A DNA stretch of 64,000 bases from Litsea cubeba (GCA_012931725.1 CM022946.1:47496170-47560169); one strand, 5' to 3'; shown: positions 40,925 through 52,698, counted from the stretch's first letter. Numbers and translations: made by a program. Notes: generated by a model not told the origin, from the sequence alone.

Positions 40925-41618
40925 AAAAGAAGTTTTTTTTTTTTTTTTTTTTTTTTTTGCTTTTGACACCTTTTTGATCCTTGGCAGAACAATAAGAAAG
41001 TAAACACTCTTGCTTTTCTTTTAAATGAAGAAGGGATGGCAATACCTGTAAATAACTCAAACTTGCTACCCCTTTTTACGCCGTACAAACCAAGGTGTGA
41101 ACGTGCTTTTGATGGGAAAATTTCTAGTGGCACACAATTTTTTCCTTTTCCCACACAATTTCTCTCCACACACATTACTAAAATTTAAAAATTAAAGTAG
41201 TTCTTTCCACACACATCAAAAGTTCCTAAAGTGCCCATATCTCCATTTCCCTCTTTCTTCTTCCCACACACATCTCCATCCATTTATTCCCACGCACAAA
41301 CCAGACACAAGACTCCATCGACGGTATCCTTGATTTTCCAGCGATTCTCCGGCGTGCCTCCGGCGTTCCTATTCCTCTGCACATTCTTCTCTACCAAAGG
41401 TAAATGGATCCTTCTAACATTACCATTTATTCTTCTTCCCTATCTATTCTTTACTATTTTTTTCCATCTTAAATTACCTTTTTCTCCATGAAAACTTGTT
41501 ATTAGGATAGATTCCCATTCAATGTAAGTTTTGAGAAACAATGTTACTGTTTTCTAATGCTTTTGGGTTGCATTTGATCCCTCATCGTCGCGGTTTTAGG
41601 TTCAGAAATCGCGACTAT

Positions 41619-41804
41619 TCGGTCTCTGGTTGATCGAACAGACTACAAATGTTCGGACACTAATGTCCGAACAAATTGATAATGTTCGGACATTGTCCGA
41701 ACAAATTAATAATGTTCGGACACTAATGTCCGAACAGTTCAATTTTGTTCGGAAACAAAGTTCCGAACAAAAGTAATATGTTCGGACACTCAGGTCCGTA
41801 CATA
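41619..41804. repeat. MULE palindrome array 1 (left subterminal), about six units
   Basis: Five clear inverted repeats (41651-41672, 41684-41702, 41714-41735, 41743-41772, 41777-41804) have arms GTTCGGAC / GTCCGAAC and centres 31.5, 31.5, 33 and 33 bp apart. A degenerate sixth unit precedes them (ATTCGGTC...ATCGAAC). The array ends 43 bp before the ATG of the mobile-domain gene and lies about 500-690 bp inside the left end. Confidence 0.9.
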
Positions 41805-41847
41805 CAGAGATCCAATCAAATAAAAATTTTATTTTTGTATTTTAGAA

Positions 41848-43729
41848 ATGTACCGGCCAAGCTCTTCTAGGGTACGACCTACCGCTTAAAATAGGAAGCG
41901 ACGTCAGCTAGTAGAAGAGGTTGTAAAAGAACCAGAGGTATCTGAGGAGGAGGTTAAAGAACAACAAGAGGTGGAAGAGCAACCAGAAAAGCAACCAGCT
42001 CTGGGGCTAGAAGATAGGTCATTATTGACCAGCTTTGATACACATATAGCTGGGTTCATTTGGATTCAACAGGTGTGTTTCACTTGTTTCATATGAAAGT
42101 TTTATTTATTTGTTAATTTATTTAATAATGTATTAATGGTTGAATGCAGGACCGAAGACCACTGAAATGTCTAAGTCATGGCCAGAAAGTGCCATTGTGG
42201 CAACTGAATGAGTCTGACAGGTTTAGAGATTTAGTCTTGAGGTCCAGATTGGCTCCCTTAGCGACTGCATCTTACTGCTCCGTCAATAAGATTATTGTAT
42301 CTGGTTTTGTGGAAAGGTGGCAACCTGAGACTAACACCTTTCACATGCCTTTTGGTGAGATGACCATGACCTTAGATGATGTTGCATCTATCCTAGGCAT
42401 CCCAATGATTGGGCGGACTGTCTCTTATAATGAAAAAAATGTCCTATGAAGAAGCTCAAGCACTCCTTGTTGATGTACTAGGAGTAGAACCGGTAGAGGC
42501 ACATGAAGGGCTGATGCTGGTGCGGGGCCAATCAGTTAGATTGGAGTGGTTACGAGAAAGGTTTACCGGTGCATCTGACGATGATGGCGACGAGATGATT
42601 GACTGTGCAGTAAGAGCTTACCTTCTGTACTTATTGGGTTGTACATTGTTCGCTGACAAGAGTGGCACACGGGTGCCGATCATTTTTCTTACACAACTCG
42701 TGGATGTAGAGGCCATACGTTTATATGCATGGGGTACTGCTGCACTAGCATACTTATACAGACAGTTGGGGTTAGCAACCAGGCATGAAGTGAACAAATA
42801 GCCGGTTATTTGACTTTATTAGAAGCTTGGGTGTACGAACACTTTGAATGTTTGGCTCCGACTCCAAACTTACTCTATGAATCCAATCAGCCCCGGGTCC
42901 ATTGATGGGTTCCTCGTAGAGAGTCTGCTCCTTTACAAGGACTACGAGAGAGACTTGATGCCATGAGTACTGACCGGGTAATTAACTTGACTTTTCTTGT
43001 AAGGATTGTATCGGATTAAGATATTATTTTGTATTATATACTTTCATATCTTACGCTTGGATTCACTACTTTCAAGTGATTTGGGACCCATATCGTGATG
43101 TTAGACAATATCACCCTTTCAATGAAGTGGCATACTACTGTGGATGCATCGAATGCATGGATGTTGTTGAGCCTTATCATCCAGACAGGGTACTCAGACA
43201 GTTTGGGAGAGTTCAGACTATTCCTCCACCGCCATTAGCCCCTATTCGCGCTACGCGAGGTCCGACTGCCCGTGACTATCAAATCGCGTATCAATATATC
43301 AATCAAGTTTGGGAGGGATGGCCTAATCACCTACTATCTGCATTGAACCGTAGTCAACCAGTTAGGCGTCCTGCAGATTGCGTTCCCGGGTATATGAATT
43401 GGTATGTACGAGTATCCTGGAGGATATTACAGCACCTAAACTTTCATTCTAATTTTGCGCCCCGTCCCGAAGAAAATGAGCCAAGCGGTAGCGGTATGAT
43501 TGACTATCGGCAGCGTAATTCAGATGCACTGATCATTCTTGATGAAGTGACATAAAAAGGTGAGGACCATTGGGTCGAAGACCCGCGGGGACTGTATACC
43601 CATTGGAATCAGGTGGCACATGTGTTACGGGGAGTTTCAATTGATAATGCTCAACGAACCTTTCGACATCCCCACATGAGTTCACAAAGCTACAGTCGCA
43701 CTCGGACTAGGAAGGGAAGGGATAGTTGA
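41848..43729 (+). pseudogene. Plant mobile domain (MAIN-like) protein gene of the MULE
   Basis: Exon 1, 41848-42072, encodes an acidic Glu-rich leader and has TAA at 41887. After a GTGTGT...GCAG intron, exon 2 starts at 42150 with RRPLKCLSHGQKVPLWQL and carries MPFGEMTMTLDDVASILGIP and YAWGTAALAYLYRQLG, hallmarks of the plant mobile domain. A third exon from about 43077 gives HPFNEVAYYCGC, VEPYHPDRVLRQFG and RPADCVPGYMNWY. Breaks: an extra A in a run near 42430-42437, a lost base near 42800, TGA 42906 and TAA 43553. The domain occurs both in MAIN/MAIL silencing proteins and in transposons; in this setting it is the element's own accessory gene. Confidence 0.82.
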
Positions 43730-43984
43730 AGAAATCTAATGACTTGTTTTAATTGACCCAAAACAATTAACCATTGTCATATGTTTTTGTTTAAGTACTT
43801 GAATGGTTGTTTTAAGACGATGTTTTTTTTTAATTTGAATATGGATGTACTTGTTGACAATTGTGTTTTAGTTAATTGATGTTATCTTTGATTACTTTGG
43901 ACTATGCTTGAAATGTTATATGTACGGGATGATCTTTTCAGTGTATGTGAAGATCGTCAAAGTGGGATAACTAAGCCTCTGTAT

Positions 43985-44103
43985 GGATACACAGTGCTGA
44001 ACATTGTCATACTGTTCAGCACTGAAGTTCCGAACAGTATTTGTATTGTACTGTTCGGACATTCAGTACCGAACAGTATGGCAATATTCGGCACTGTGTA
44101 TCC
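43985..44103. repeat. MULE palindrome array 2: 119-bp near-perfect palindrome between the convergent genes
   Basis: The stretch begins GGATACACAGTGC and ends GCACTGTGTATCC, and its reverse complement matches it along most of its length. Inside are two further inverted repeats, 44011-44038 and 44050-44077, with arms ACTGTTC(G)G / (C)CGAACAGT, sharing the GTTCGG half-site of arrays 1 and 3. Confidence 0.9.
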
Positions 44104-46890
44104 GTAAGGAGGTTCAGTTACAAATTTTAATTCCGGAAAGTATCATAACTTATAAAAAATAAACATTCAACATAAACAAGCTTGCATTCAATTTAATATA
44201 CACCCAACCACATTCAACATAAATGAGCTTGCTTTAATAGAATGCAATAAAACATGTAAAAGACATTTTCTAATTCATTAAATGTTAAAAAAAAAACAAT
44301 CCGATACATTCAACATAAAGGAAGGAACATTCTATGAATTACATTCGACCCAAATCAATTGTCTCAGCTGTTGATACGTCTGGAGTTACGACCCATGTCT
44401 AGCATAGTCATCCAATAGTCCATCATTGGGTTGTCATCCATGTATGATAATGTTTCAACCAATTCATCAACTCTATCCTCCACCCCATATAATTGTTTGT
44501 AGCGGTCTACATGTGCAAGCAGCTCTTGTAATAAATCTCTCCTGACTTGTCTCCATTCATCCTCGGTTAGGCCAACCAATCCAGCGATGGCTCTGAATCC
44601 ACAATTACCATCAGCTGCAATGTCCTTTACAACTTTAATGTAAGATCTCAACCCCATGGGAAATGAGAGCACATAATTATTGATGTTCTTTGACCTCGTA
44701 CGAATCGCCTTTATATTTTCGTTTCTCTTTGGTTTGCATTCCATTCGTCCTTTATTTTTAACATCTTTCATCACAACTGATTTAGGAGAGTAGCTATCCT
44801 GTGCAGTTGGTACCACGAAGCACAAACATTGGCGTCAATTCCAACCAGGTTGGCTCTCTTGGTTTCTGTTAAGATTTTTTCTAGTGCATTTTTAGATACA
44901 TTACCACGAAGCTCTTTGTATTATGCCGGCTTGAAATTATGTTGCACAATTGTCTTACTTTTCTCAAACGAATCTTTGATACTAGTATGCTGCAACTCAA
45001 GCAAATAATGGATTTTAGATCAAACTGTTTCAAAATCTCCTTGACTTGATCCAAGCTGCCTCTTGAGCTGTGCATGTGAACTCTCAGTCCTGCATAGGAT
45101 TGTTAAGAGGTTAGTCATATTAACTAATAAGCATAAATCAAATAATTAGTATTTTTGTAAAATTACCTGTTCGAGGTAGTATTCCCAAAATGGACATAAT
45201 TGTCTATCCATGCGGGGACAAATCTTTCCTTGTAAGCATCCAACGAAGTACCTTTCACGTAATTGAGTGCATCAGGATACGTGCTGAATTCATTATTTAG
45301 CTTAATGAGTTGTTCATCAAACTCCTCTTCTGTGGAGGAAGATACCAACATATTACAGCTCATAATAAACCTGTCTCATTTTTCTTTCGTTTCGAATAAC
45401 TTCTTGCCTCTTGCCAATACGTTTCTATTAATGTGCCATTTGCATAATAAATGAGTAGCACCAAGGAATACTCTGTTAATGGCGTTCATGAGTGACAATT
45501 CTCTATCCGTCACAATGACATCGGGGAGAATACCATCATCAATAATAGAACGCAATACACTCAGTGCCCATGCGTAATTTTCTTCACGTTCAATATGAAG
45601 GTATGCAAAGCATACAGAAAAAGTCATGTTTGTGGATGTGACTCCAACAATCTCCAAAAGAGGCATGCGATAACAATTGGTCTTGTAAGTACAGTCCATT
45701 ATCAAGACATGTGGAAATGCACGCATCAAATCTAAACTTTTTGGGTGCGTCCAAATTAAGTTAGTTACAATCTCACTATCCTCACAATTCTTATGCCATT
45801 CAATGTAATCATGCTCTGCCAACTTACGAAGTAGTTGTTGCATCTGACTTCTTCCACCCCACTCATTGACTTTATATCTGTAGCGTGCATTGTATATTGT
45901 CTTCATTGTGGTTACGTTTAACTCACTACTTTGTTTCAACATAACCAAAATCTCTTTTGGTCTAACCATGCTCTTTGACATATCAACCAGTAACTTTGTT
46001 TCCTCCTTTGATAATCTTCCTGCAAATGAATGCCCCTCTAAATATTCTGTGGCTGTCACGACCCCGGACCGGGAACTAGGGGAAAAGGAGGATCCGAGTC
46101 CGGGAATCGGGACAGTGCTGGGGTGATGCCGTGCCACGTGCATCTCTTTGGCTAAACCGCACACGGAATTAAAAGAACATTTATCTGTGCGCGTGATTTC
46201 CCACAGGGTTCCGCGGTGAGGATTATCTTTACACATCATCTCACATGTAACCATATCAAACACATTCTCAAGATTGCGGAAGCGTGTAGCAAACCATACT
46301 AATACCATTCAAATCCATAAACATAGACTGATTTATGGTTAACATGACAAGATATCAGAATGAGCAATGATCATAAGCATATTTCCCCAAAAGTAAAGTT
46401 AAGTATATTTACAAAATATCAGTTGACTAATGCCCCCAAAATAACGGTCAACAAAGACCGTACAACCAAATGAAACCTAAAGTAAAGTTATCATAAGCTC
46501 CCAAAATGTATCGTTCTCAAGGCAAGGCCGATTGTCTACATGACATCATCGGCTTGCCACTCAATCACTCGCTGCGGTTCACCGACCGCCTCCTCCGGCT
46601 CCTCCTCAATGGCAATAAGCTCGGGACCTGAGTACCAAAATAAATGGATCAGACACGACGGTCTGGCAGGTGGGTGAAAAGATATAACATCAATTCAAAA
46701 CAATGATGCTTTTAGAAACATAGAAAAATCTAGATAAACAATGAATTTTCATAAAGAATGATGCTTCATGTAAAAGAGATTCGTATACGATGAAATCATG
46801 TAAAGGTACCAATGATTCGGGGACTAACAAGATGGCAACCACACAAAGCTAAATCCTCTCTCACAAAAGTGATAAGAGCACATCGGGACA

Positions 46891-46966
46891 TTGACCTCAG
46901 TCACACAAGGTGAGGAGAATCAACGACGTTGACCTCAGTCACACAAGGTGAGGAGAATCAACGATT
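46891..46966. repeat. 38-bp tandem duplication inside the LTR-like insertion
   Basis: TTGACCTCAGTCACACAAGG at 46891 recurs at 46929; the two 38-bp units are nearly identical. Confidence 0.85.
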
Positions 46967-47614
46967 TTTATATAATAAATACATATAATACTCTGCGGGA
47001 CCACGGTAGCGAACCGGGTATATCGGGGCGAGGCGGGAACCGTGCTGCAGCGGGTATAACTGAAGGGGGATATCCAAACCGGTGGATCAAACCGATAAGG
47101 TTATCCAAGCTTAGTGGTGCCGACTCATAGGTAACATGCAAAAATCAAAACAAATAAACACACATAACGGGGCGGGAACCCATAGGTACAAAACGTATAA
47201 AAGTCGGGACGGGTCTAAACAAATTAACAACATGGTAACACAATGTTCTCGGTTCAAGAGTACTCACAATTCACGATTGAAATCTCAAAATAGGGAATTG
47301 ATTGAAAATCGAATACGAATAGTTTCCAATACCTTTACAGGCTAACAATGGGTTTCTAGAATTGAATCAGTGCGAATAGGGTCCCGTATGTCGGTTATGA
47401 TGAAATTTTGGTACTCTTTAAGAGTTAGGGACATTCCGGGTCCTTATACACATTGGTCAATCTAGAAGACCTCATGGAATCTCCATGATGAGGTTCCTCC
47501 TTCTTTCGGACTTCATATAACGCCTTACATGGCATTGGGGCTCCATATGATACCTCCCGAAGCCCAAAAAAATAAGTTTCAAACCCTTAGGCATTGACCC
47601 ATAACAGACAGGCA

Positions 47615-47819
47615 GTTCGCTCGAGCGAACTGGGAGGTTCGCTCGGGCGAACAGCTCTCTGTTTGGGGTTCGCTCGAGCGGACTTTAAGGTTCGCTCGAG
47701 CGGACCTGTTCAGATTATGTTGGATTAGGTTGGCTCGAGCGATCAGAGGGGTTGGCTCGAGCCAACAAGGTTCTGTGACGGGTTCGCTCGAGCGATGTGT
47801 CACGGTCGCTCGAGCGAAC
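47615..47819. repeat. Array of eight 16-bp palindromes with regular spacing
   Basis: Units such as GTTCGCTCGAGCGAAC start at 47615, 47637, 47668, 47690, 47729, 47751, 47782 and 47804. The steps are 22, 31, 22, 39, 22, 31, 22. All are centred on CTCGAG (one on CTCGGG), with changes mainly in the outer bases. Confidence 0.93.
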
Positions 47820-49668
47820 TGTCCAGAAACTCATTTCTGAGTACAGTCCGTTCCTTCCTTTTCTCCCCCTTTCATTATCCTTTGGGCATCCTTTTATACC
47901 TACAATTAAGGGTCTCAAACCTTCCTTTCAACCCCATTCAATTCATCATCAACTCCTCTAACAACCACTCCCATAAATCATTCATTTCTCCATCACTTCC
48001 ACCTCATTCAATGCAAGACATCTCCATAAATGCAAATCCATAAATGATCATAATGATCTAAAAGCAAGACAATAAAACATATGTTCTCCAATAGGACTAT
48101 AAGTAGCCTAACATTATGCATGTTTCCAAAATCATGAAAACTCATAAAGATGACTTGGGTAAAAGCAATAAATGAGAGTTCAAATCTTTAATAGCAAGAA
48201 AACAAGAAATCAATCCATTCATCCACTTGCCTGGGGTCCAATGCAAATCAAATTGAGCTCTAGAAACCTCTTAAGTCCACAATCAAACACCTATGCACAA
48301 AACCCCAAATCCAAACCCTAAATTATCAAAAACCCAATTAAATCAAAACGGAATCTTCCAATAAGTGAAATGGAGTTACCCTAGGGCTAAACAAACAAGA
48401 TTATAAAACTTTTAGGAAGATCACTTACAAAGAAGTTCTTCAAAAAGCAAGGTGTTGTCCAAAGGAAGTCTTGGAGTGGGCGGTTTTCTTCAAAAATGGT
48501 GTCAAGACGAAGCCCTTGAGATGAGGAAGAAGATTATAGTCTCTAATTTTCCATTAGCACTGGCTTAGTGGGGGGGGGGGATTGAAGATAAAGAAGCAAG
48601 AAAAGGGTAAGGGAAAACCCTTAGGGCTGGGATTTCTCTTCTCCTCTAGGGTTTTTGCCAGAAATGGGAAAAAGAAGAAGAAACTTTCTATATATAGTAA
48701 GTGGGGATGGGGCCCACAACTTAAAAGATTTCTCGGGCTCAAAACATGGTTTTCGGGACTTCAAACGAATTCGACGAAGAAGACAAAGTTGATCGGCAAA
48801 ATTTCTAGTTTCCAAAAAGTATATATTTTGCACATTTTGGTGACATTGAAATCGGTGCCCAGATTTTGGGTAAAAAGACCATTTTGCCCTCAATTGCGAA
48901 AAATCGGGTTTAAGGTCCTCGAATGAAAACGATGTTAAAATGAAAGTTGTAGGGATTAACAAGATGAGTCCAATGGGGTAAAAACATAATTTTTGGAAAT
49001 CATCGGTAAACCCCCAATCTCGCACAATTCAAAACAAGAACCCCCAAAGGGTCCCACAAATAAAAGGCTCTCCAAATTCCCCAAAGCTATTATAAAAGCT
49101 ATTCTAATCCCCAACTAATCCAAAAACCACTAACACACTAAACTAAAACACAACTTAATCAACTCTAAACGAGGTCTCTCGGGTCGGGGTCTTATAGTGG
49201 CCGAATGGTTATGCACACCACATATGACCTCCAACAATCAATCATTATTTGAGTCTAACTTTTTACCCTTTAGTGCGAAAGGACGTCCACATTTTTTTGA
49301 ACCGGTTTGTTTGATCATTTTTCGCTTTTGGCCCTCTTCATGTTTATATTGTCCATTTCTCTCGCAAGCAAGGAGTACTCTAGCTTTGACACCCACCCGA
49401 ACAACATTTGAAACCTTTATCACAATGACAAATCCGTTTTTCCTTCCTACTCCACGAGCCCAGCCGATCAACGAATCGCAACTATGAAATATCTATAATA
49501 AATAAACAAATTTAATACGAATTTAGTAACAAATAAATGTAATTTGAGTAATAAATTCACAGTTAGTCTTACATCTTGAGTTATAAACTCACTGGTATAA
49601 TCCATGACAAAGTCCCATCCAACCTGACTTTCCTGGGTAGAGACCTGCATAATGTATAAATTAAATAT

Positions 49669-49863
49669 CACTGTCCGGATATATACTTCCGAACATATGT
49701 AATATGTTCGGACGTACAGGACCGAACATATGTCATATGTTCAGACGTACAGGACCGAACATATATCATATCTTCGGATGATTATGTTCGAACATATGAC
49801 ATATGTTCGGTCCTGTGCGTCCGAACATATGGTATATGTTCGGTCTTGAAAAACCGTACATAT
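49669..49863. repeat. MULE palindrome array 3 (right subterminal), six units of exactly 33 bp
   Basis: Units start at 49669, 49702, 49735, 49768, 49801 and 49834. Each is a 30-bp imperfect palindrome with arms ATATGTTCGG / CCGAACATAT (or minor variants) plus a 3-bp spacer. The array lies in the first predicted intron of the transposase gene, about 390-590 bp inside the right end. Confidence 0.93.
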
Positions 49864-50349
49864 CGGGACCTTGCAAGTTTAAGACGAGAAAAAAAATTAA
49901 CAAAAGAGACAAAAATGCAAAAAATAATAATAATGAAACGTACCTTTCCACTACTGCTTTGATTAAAAGGCACCATTTGATTTTTATTTTCTTCCTTCTC
50001 TTCCTTCATTGCACAATCAAATGGAGGAATGTGAGTGAAGATGAGTTGCCCAAGGAAGATGGAGGAAGTGGAGAGTGAGGTGGGAGAAGCTCTTTAGGGA
50101 AGAAGAATGGAGATTGTGAGTGAAAAGAAAATCTGATTTGAGTTTTTGTGGGATAATGGCTATTTTAGTCATTTCATAAAGGGAAAAAATGTAATAAGAA
50201 AAAAGAAAAATTCCTTGTGTTTGAAAAGAAAATTTTTGTGTGCCAATAGCAGCACTCTTTGATGGGGATGGCAAAAAGTTATAAATTTCTCCAACTTTTA
50301 GCCCCTTTTTTCATGTCCCTCTTAAATCCAAGGGTCTAAAATATCCCTG

Positions 50350-50412
50350 GGATTTATGTACATAAATCTAAGGGTCTAAAATATGGGAAATTCAAAAGCT
50401 AAGTTCCCTTAT
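50350..50412 (+). repeat. Direct repeat outside the MULE, right copy
   Basis: Matches 40861-40924 with few differences. An extra short copy of AAATCCAAGGGTCT lies just before it (near 50326). Confidence 0.8.
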
Positions 50413-52323
50413 TATATAGATTAGTAATTGTGAGGGAATTTGGTTGATCATGGGTTATATTCCTTGTGATAGTATAAAAGTTGCATTTCAGACGAGCCGT
50501 GAGAGGTACTTTTAAGCGTAGAGAACTCATGATATCATGTTTCCTAATCAAAACATCGGGGGATTCTTCACCCATTTTCTACATTGTTGAAAATGGAAAT
50601 CCTCATTTGGAGAATTTCAAGTCCAACCTCCCTCTATGAGATTTATAGATCCTCAATTTTATAAATTTGCACCTTGAAACCAATTTTTCTTGGACATACA
50701 CGTTGAAATACACCAATGGTGATGTGAAATCCTTTGGCAATACAAACTTTAATAAGTGAGAAATCCCTATTTCATTTCAGGTGCAATAAGGAATCCTCAA
50801 ATTTAAATTTGCATGTTTTTATGGATTCCGCACTTCTTTTTTTTGGTAGAAGATTCCGCACTTGTTTGTAGTACCAAACGTGCCTTGGCTTCATTTGTAC
50901 ATAAAGGATCTAATCTAAACGGTATCCCTAGTATACCAAAAGGTGAAGGGGGTTCCATACATGGGGTGGGCCTATGCTGTTCTTTTTTTTTTTTTTTTTT
51001 TTTTTTGATGAAAAGGGTGTACCAATCATTGAACCCGTGACCTCTCTTATGTGCTCCTAATCATGCAACCACCGAAACACAAGGAAGATCGATGGGCCAG
51101 CACATTGGCGATGCACAATATTAAAACCATAGGCCCTCTTTTGAATGAATGGTCTTTGAAGGGAGATCTTATCCATCCAATATTGATATTGAATGGTAGG
51201 CCCTCTTTTTTGAATGGTTTGTTTTTATCAATAGTAAGATGTGTCAGTTCTCACTTGGCAGATCTTATCATCCAAGGAGGGTTTCCTTACTTCACCAGAG
51301 GTTTCCTTCTCTCACCCAAGGGCTATTCCCAATAGGGTGAGCTTGATGGGTCCCAACCCCAAATTTGAATATTGTAATATTTTATTATTACAGAATAAAA
51401 TAGTTTCATATTATAATATTGTATTACTTATGATGTTTGACAATTTCTACGAATCTCAATTATACTTATAAAATATTTGGCAATTTATAATTCTTTACTT
51501 GATGATGCACAAAAAACAGGAAATGAAGAGAAAAATAAGGATGATAGACCCAAAGCGAACCCACTAATTAGTACTCACATGAGAGTGATTTAAAATTGGT
51601 AATCAGGGTAATGAATATGAGACTCACATATTGTTGGTAGTATGTGACCCACCCAATGTTAGTAATCATATTGGAAGTCACATAATGTAACATTTGTAGG
51701 ACCCACCTAATATTAATAATCAATAAAAGAACTGTGTTATTGTGACAAGGCTATAGGACACACATAAGATTTATAAACAAGGAAGTTCCCTCTAATAGAG
51801 AGTCATAGTAGGACTTCTATAAAAAAACCATCAATATTAAAAATTTTAATGGGCCGTTATCGTAGTATTTGCTCAAGAAATTCCACTCGTGTTTGCAAAA
51901 ACTCTGAATAGTTAGTTTTGTTAACGAAAGATTGTTTTATACAATGTGTACTTGAATATTTTTATAAAAAAAAATGAGAAATTACAGTATATCTTAGTTA
52001 ATCAAATAATTGATTTTGAGGTGTGCATATTATATTCTAAAGTCGGAGATAATATAATAAAGTTTTTAAGAAATATATGAAGTACAAACACCACACTAAA
52101 AAACCAGTTTTTATCAGCCTTGGTATCAAAGCCCATCCACCTCAAATGAATTGAAACAAATGAGAAAGGGCAAAATATAGGTTGGCTGGTAAGCCGAAGA
52201 ACTTGTCTCTTCATTTGTCAACAGGTACTCAGCAAATGACAATTGTAATCTCCCCCGTGTGAAGAAGCCATCTCCCTCCGATTTACCGTTTACCGTTTCT
52301 CAGCTCTCTCTCTCTTCCTCTCA
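50413..52323. other. Intergenic sequence upstream of the pfkB kinase gene
   Basis: A/T-rich sequence with a poly-T run at 50983-51006. The last 60 bp or so, rich in CTCTCTCTC, are probably the 5' untranslated region of the kinase gene. No other gene was seen. Confidence 0.6.
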
Positions 52324-52698
52324 ATGCATCCTCTCCAAATCCCCAAATCTTTCATCTTCTCCTTTTCATCCTGCGACAATTCATTCTCATTCCCACTCCA
52401 AAACCACACTAAAAGACCCAATCTCAACACATTCTTCCCGCCAATTTCTACTTCAATACACAACTGGAACGGTTTTCGGATTTCTGCCTCCATTAACCGC
52501 TCAATTCCATCAAAACCCTCTGAGTTTACCCGGGAAGGAGATGAAGAGATGGCCGGAGGCCAGATCAAGACCGTCGATGTCGCCGCGCTTGGAAATCTCT
52601 GCGTCGATGTGGTTCTAACTGTGACGTCTCTTCCTCCGGCGGCATTGGATGAGAGGAAGGCGTACATGGAGAGGCTCTCGGCTTCTCCGCCGGATAAG
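52324..52698 (+). CDS. pfkB kinase exon 1
   Basis: 125 codons ending SASPPDK in phase 0, donor GTTAGT. It contains the putative transit peptide and the first beta strand of the kinase fold. Confidence 0.88.

Larger units (their letters stand above)
46054..49196. mobile_element. 3.1-kb LTR-like insertion in the MULE transposase, 5-bp target duplication
   Basis: GTGGC at 46049-46053 and 49197-49201 flanks it perfectly. Restoring one copy rejoins the transposase text at HNHSAT/EYLEGHSF. It starts TGTCACGACCCCGG and ends GGTCGGGGTCTTATA. No coding domain and no internal pair of LTRs was seen, so it is best read as a solo LTR of a gypsy element with long LTRs (Del/Tekay or Ogre size), the terminal CA having become TA. 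A non-autonomous element is the alternative. Confidence 0.72.
44364..50009 (-). pseudogene. MULE transposase with C-terminal OTU peptidase domain
   Basis: Predicted exons on the minus strand are 50009-49944 (MKEEKEENKNQ), 49644-49573, 49492-49197 joined across the insertion to 46048-45067 or so, and 45089-44364 after an intron with GTAATT/GCAG borders (45090-45166). The product has the Mutator N-terminal zinc-finger region (CGRPFALKGKK, CGVHNH), the transposase core (LIMDCTYKT, VIVTDRELSLMNAINRVF, HLLCKWHINRN) and at the end an OTU-type cysteine peptidase motif, DIAADGNCGFRAIAGLVG. In-frame stops occur at about 49235, 45376 and twice in the last exon, and the SWIM-type region before the OTU domain is missing. 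OTU tails on MULE transposases are known in plants. Only the sequence from 46053 down and 49197 up is element coding; the text between is the insertion. Confidence 0.82.
41117..50257. mobile_element. Mutator-like element (MULE) with plant-mobile-domain gene and transposase-OTU gene
   Basis: The 9-mer TTTGATGGG at 41108-41116 and 50258-50266 is a perfect target duplication of the length made by Mutator transposases. The ends are inverted (TAGTGGCACACAA on the left; TATTGGCACACAA on the right, complemented), followed by T/C-rich sequence. Inside are a plus-strand plant-mobile-domain gene and a convergent minus-strand transposase gene with a C-terminal OTU peptidase domain. Three arrays of GTTCGGAC palindromes lie inside it, and a 3.1-kb LTR-like insertion splits the transposase. 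Without that insertion the element is about 6.0 kb. The genes carry stops and a deletion, so it is not autonomous now. Confidence 0.9.

Noticed and set aside
46054..46308. Apparent N-terminal extension of the transposase frame
   Set aside because: This part belongs to the LTR-like insertion; the true upstream transposase sequence resumes at 49197-49492, with the 5-bp duplication at the joint.
49669..49863. Regular 33-bp repeats as a CRISPR array
   Set aside because: Spacers are 3 bp, units are palindromes that drift, there are no cas genes and the host is a plant; they are element-internal palindromes.
49766..50078. Short reading frames with repeated MFG..PNI text on both strands
   Set aside because: They translate the palindrome array; only the first-exon piece 49944-50009 on the minus strand is taken as coding.
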